This document shows, piece by piece, positions 62,636-64,000 of a stretch of DNA of 64,000 bases. Each line of letters begins with the position of its first letter. Position 1 is the stretch's first letter. The notes under the pieces are model-generated. The model was not told the DNA's origin. It did no database searches and was given only the letters and a program-made list of their open reading frames with translations. Location: the NCBI GenBank assembly GCA_040768665.1, contig JAXGMN010000007.1:186001-250000 (forward strand), read 5' to 3'. The position numbers were made by a program, and so were the translations under genes. This DNA is from JABWBD01 sp040768665 (GTDB lineage: Bacteria; Planctomycetota; Planctomycetia; Pirellulales; Thermoguttaceae).

Positions 62636-63070
62636 CTATTCCGGCAGCGTGTCCAAGAGTCGTTGCGTGTACTCCAAGCCTTCGCGGTCCGGCAGATACT
62701 CGAGCCCGTCGCGTGCGAGGGCTTCATTGTGCCGCTTTCGTTCTGCCGGCAGCAGGGCGGCAACTTCGAGCCTTGTGCCTCGGGTGAGCTTCAACGCTTC
62801 AGCCAGCTCGGCGATGCTCGCCTCGGACCTGGCCTGCCGTCGCTCCATCCGGCGGATCTCGCTTGGTGAATCCCGATGCGTCACTCGCCACCCCTGAAGA
62901 ACCTGGTAGTCGTGTTCGGCCAGGATGATCTCAAGGGCAAGCGCCCTGGGCACCGTCGGGCTGCATCCCAAACAGACAACGACCTCATCCCGCGGGCCGG
63001 CTGGGGTACGAACGGAGCGAACGAGGCTGTACGTCGTGCCTTCTCTGGTCTTTTCCTTGCGAATGAACAT
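62636..63070 (-). CDS. Hypothetical protein, possible IS1634-type transposase leader
   Basis: This 144-residue ORF starts MFIRKEKTREGTTYSLVRSV then RTPAGPRDEVVVCLG, resembling the N-terminus of IS1634/IS4-group transposases (MF-R-x-K...Y-x-LV-E-S-R...-V-x-x-LG). The remainder (RRMERRQARSEASIAELAEA, LPDREGLEYTQRLLDTLPE) is helical and unassigned, and no DDE domain follows. It may be a truncated transposase or a small independent protein. Confidence 0.5.
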   Translation of the reverse strand: MFIRKEKTREGTTYSLVRSVRTPAGPRDEVVVCLGCSPTVPRALALEIILAEHDYQVLQGWRVTHRDSPSEIRRMERRQARSEASIAELAEALKLTRGTRLEVAALLPAERKRHNEALARDGLEYLPDREGLEYTQRLLDTLPE

Positions 63071-63195
63071 GGCTGGATCTGTAGCGTCGGGGCAATTAGC
63101 AGGCTGTTGCACTATCTGACACGATGTTCTTTCGGAACTCAATCGTGCGAACGAAAAAGGCCGCTGCCGGACGGCGACAACCGCTCTTGCTTCAA

Positions 63196-64000
63196 TCAGA
63201 AATTCCGCCACACGCACTCCGTCCGCGTGTCTTTCTGCTTCGCGGCACTCGCTTTGATGTCGATCCGGTTCACTTCGCATCGCCAGCCGTGCCGCTGGGC
63301 GCAGCTGCTGTATAGAGACGAGCGGTAGCCGGACAGCAGAAACTTGCCTTGGATCGTCGCCAGGGCATCCAGCAACGCCATATGGCCGGCCTCCGTCATT
63401 TCGTGGCGGTAGTCGCCGGTCGATACCCGCGTCTGGTGCATGTACGGTGGGTCCAGGTAAAAAAGGGTCTGTGGCCCGTCCTGCTGTCCAATCACCCGAA
63501 CCGCATCGCCAGAAAGAATCAGTACTCTCCGCAGCCGCTGGTGAACTGCCGGCAGTCCTTCCACAGCCGTCAACCATGCCGACACCTGCTCATTCATTCT
63601 GCGGCGCAGCCGATTACGGGTGACGGTGGCGAAGTCCGTCAGCTTCCCCTCTCGTGACTGCCGGGCTCGAACAAAGAACGCCACGGCCCGGTCAACATCG
63701 TCGCTGTGGTCGCTCGGATGCTCGCGCGCGGCGTCAAATTCAACTTGGGAGAATGGCATCGCGTCGATGATGCGGGCGAAACGTGCAAAGGTTTCCTCGC
63801 CCTGGAGAACCCGCCAGAACGTCGTCAGCTCGCCGTCGATGTCGTTGACCACCTCGCTGTGGCCGTCCACGAGCTCCACCGGCTTCCGCAGCAAGACGGA
63901 ACCGCCGCCGAAAAACGGTTCAACGTAGTGGAGGTGTGGCGGCATCAGGCTGATGATCCAGTCGGCCAGATAGTGCTTGCCACCGTACCACTTGATCGGC
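63196..64000 (-). CDS. D12-class adenine-N6 DNA methyltransferase (5' end outside window)
   Basis: A Dam-type methylase of the D12 class, incomplete at the right edge. The visible frame contains the SAM-binding motif IKWYGGKHYLADWIISLMPP, the motif YVEPFFGGGSVLLRKPVELV, a variable helical target domain, the catalytic DPPY motif (TLFYLDPPYMHQTRVSTGDY) and a C-terminal GKFLLSGYRSSLYSS. It methylates adenine in a specific short sequence. There is no restriction partner in the window; its position next to integrase and transposase remnants suggests a prophage or mobile-island origin. Confidence 0.92.
   Translation of the reverse strand, partial: PIKWYGGKHYLADWIISLMPPHLHYVEPFFGGGSVLLRKPVELVDGHSEVVNDIDGELTTFWRVLQGEETFARFARIIDAMPFSQVEFDAAREHPSDHSDDVDRAVAFFVRARQSREGKLTDFATVTRNRLRRRMNEQVSAWLTAVEGLPAVHQRLRRVLILSGDAVRVIGQQDGPQTLFYLDPPYMHQTRVSTGDYRHEMTEAGHMALLDALATIQGKFLLSGYRSSLYSSCAQRHGWRCEVNRIDIKASAAKQKDTRTECVWRNF

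Noticed and set aside
1..64000. tRNA or rRNA genes
   Set aside because: I saw no tRNA-like cloverleaf with a GTTCRA box or any rRNA segment. A tRNAscan/Infernal run would be needed to exclude them firmly.

Overview
The window looks like a chromosomal segment of a planctomycete, probably of the Pirellulales type. Three observations point there. Large secreted proteins carry the LEPR-XLL motif at the N-terminus. An ECF sigma factor is coupled to a giant Ser/Thr kinase with WD40 and TPR repeats. There is also a dense set of sulfatases, Gfo/Idh/MocA oxidoreductases, FG-GAP proteins, beta-helix proteins and unusual glycosidases. GC content is high, Shine-Dalgarno sites are often weak, and much of the DNA outside genes is palindromic repeat or gene debris.

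Layout. 1-5565 (minus): two LEPR-XLL surface/secreted proteins, a lectin/Calx-beta/subtilase that runs off the left edge and an NHL/Calx-beta/PKD protein whose 5' quarter is frameshifted. 5785-8150: about 24 tandem copies of a ~70 bp unit with two hairpins, next to a Y1 (HUH) transposase of the REP-associated type flanked by diverged copies of the unit. 8362-13925 (minus): kinase and sigma factor. 14.2-19.25 kb: debris of related modules, ending in a decayed sigma factor and a WD40 kinase that has lost its N-lobe at a long palindromic element. 19.4-27.6 kb: heparinase-like lyase, O-acyltransferase, C69 dipeptidase, a glycosidase fragment and a glycine-zipper protein. 28.0-38.1 kb (minus): an eight-gene MoxR/DUF58/VWA operon with a 1.2-kaa membrane-anchored protein. 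38.7-45 kb: GNAT enzyme, FG-GAP protein, IS66 remnant, secreted Gfo/Idh oxidoreductase, Rrf2 regulator, CsrA. 45.2-60.7 kb (mostly minus): polysaccharide-degradation genes (GH-D glycosidase, sulfatase, beta-helix proteins, TIM-barrel hydrolase, exported amidotransferase-fold protein), many of them broken. 61-64 kb: thioesterase, integrase and transposase remnants, and a D12-class adenine methylase running off the right edge.

The carbohydrate genes are consistent with desulfation and depolymerisation of complex sulfated polysaccharides outside or at the surface of the cell. The MoxR/VWA operon probably assembles or remodels an envelope complex. The most distinctive feature is the small palindromic mobile elements: the 70-bp array beside a RAYT-like gene, a 123-bp element present twice with 9-bp target duplications (one copy inserted in frame in a signal peptide), and related GGGGACAGG hairpins inside and between genes. 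Many genes carry single-base indels, stops or truncations. Without reads I cannot separate real decay from assembly error, though several truncations coincide with repeats and so look real.
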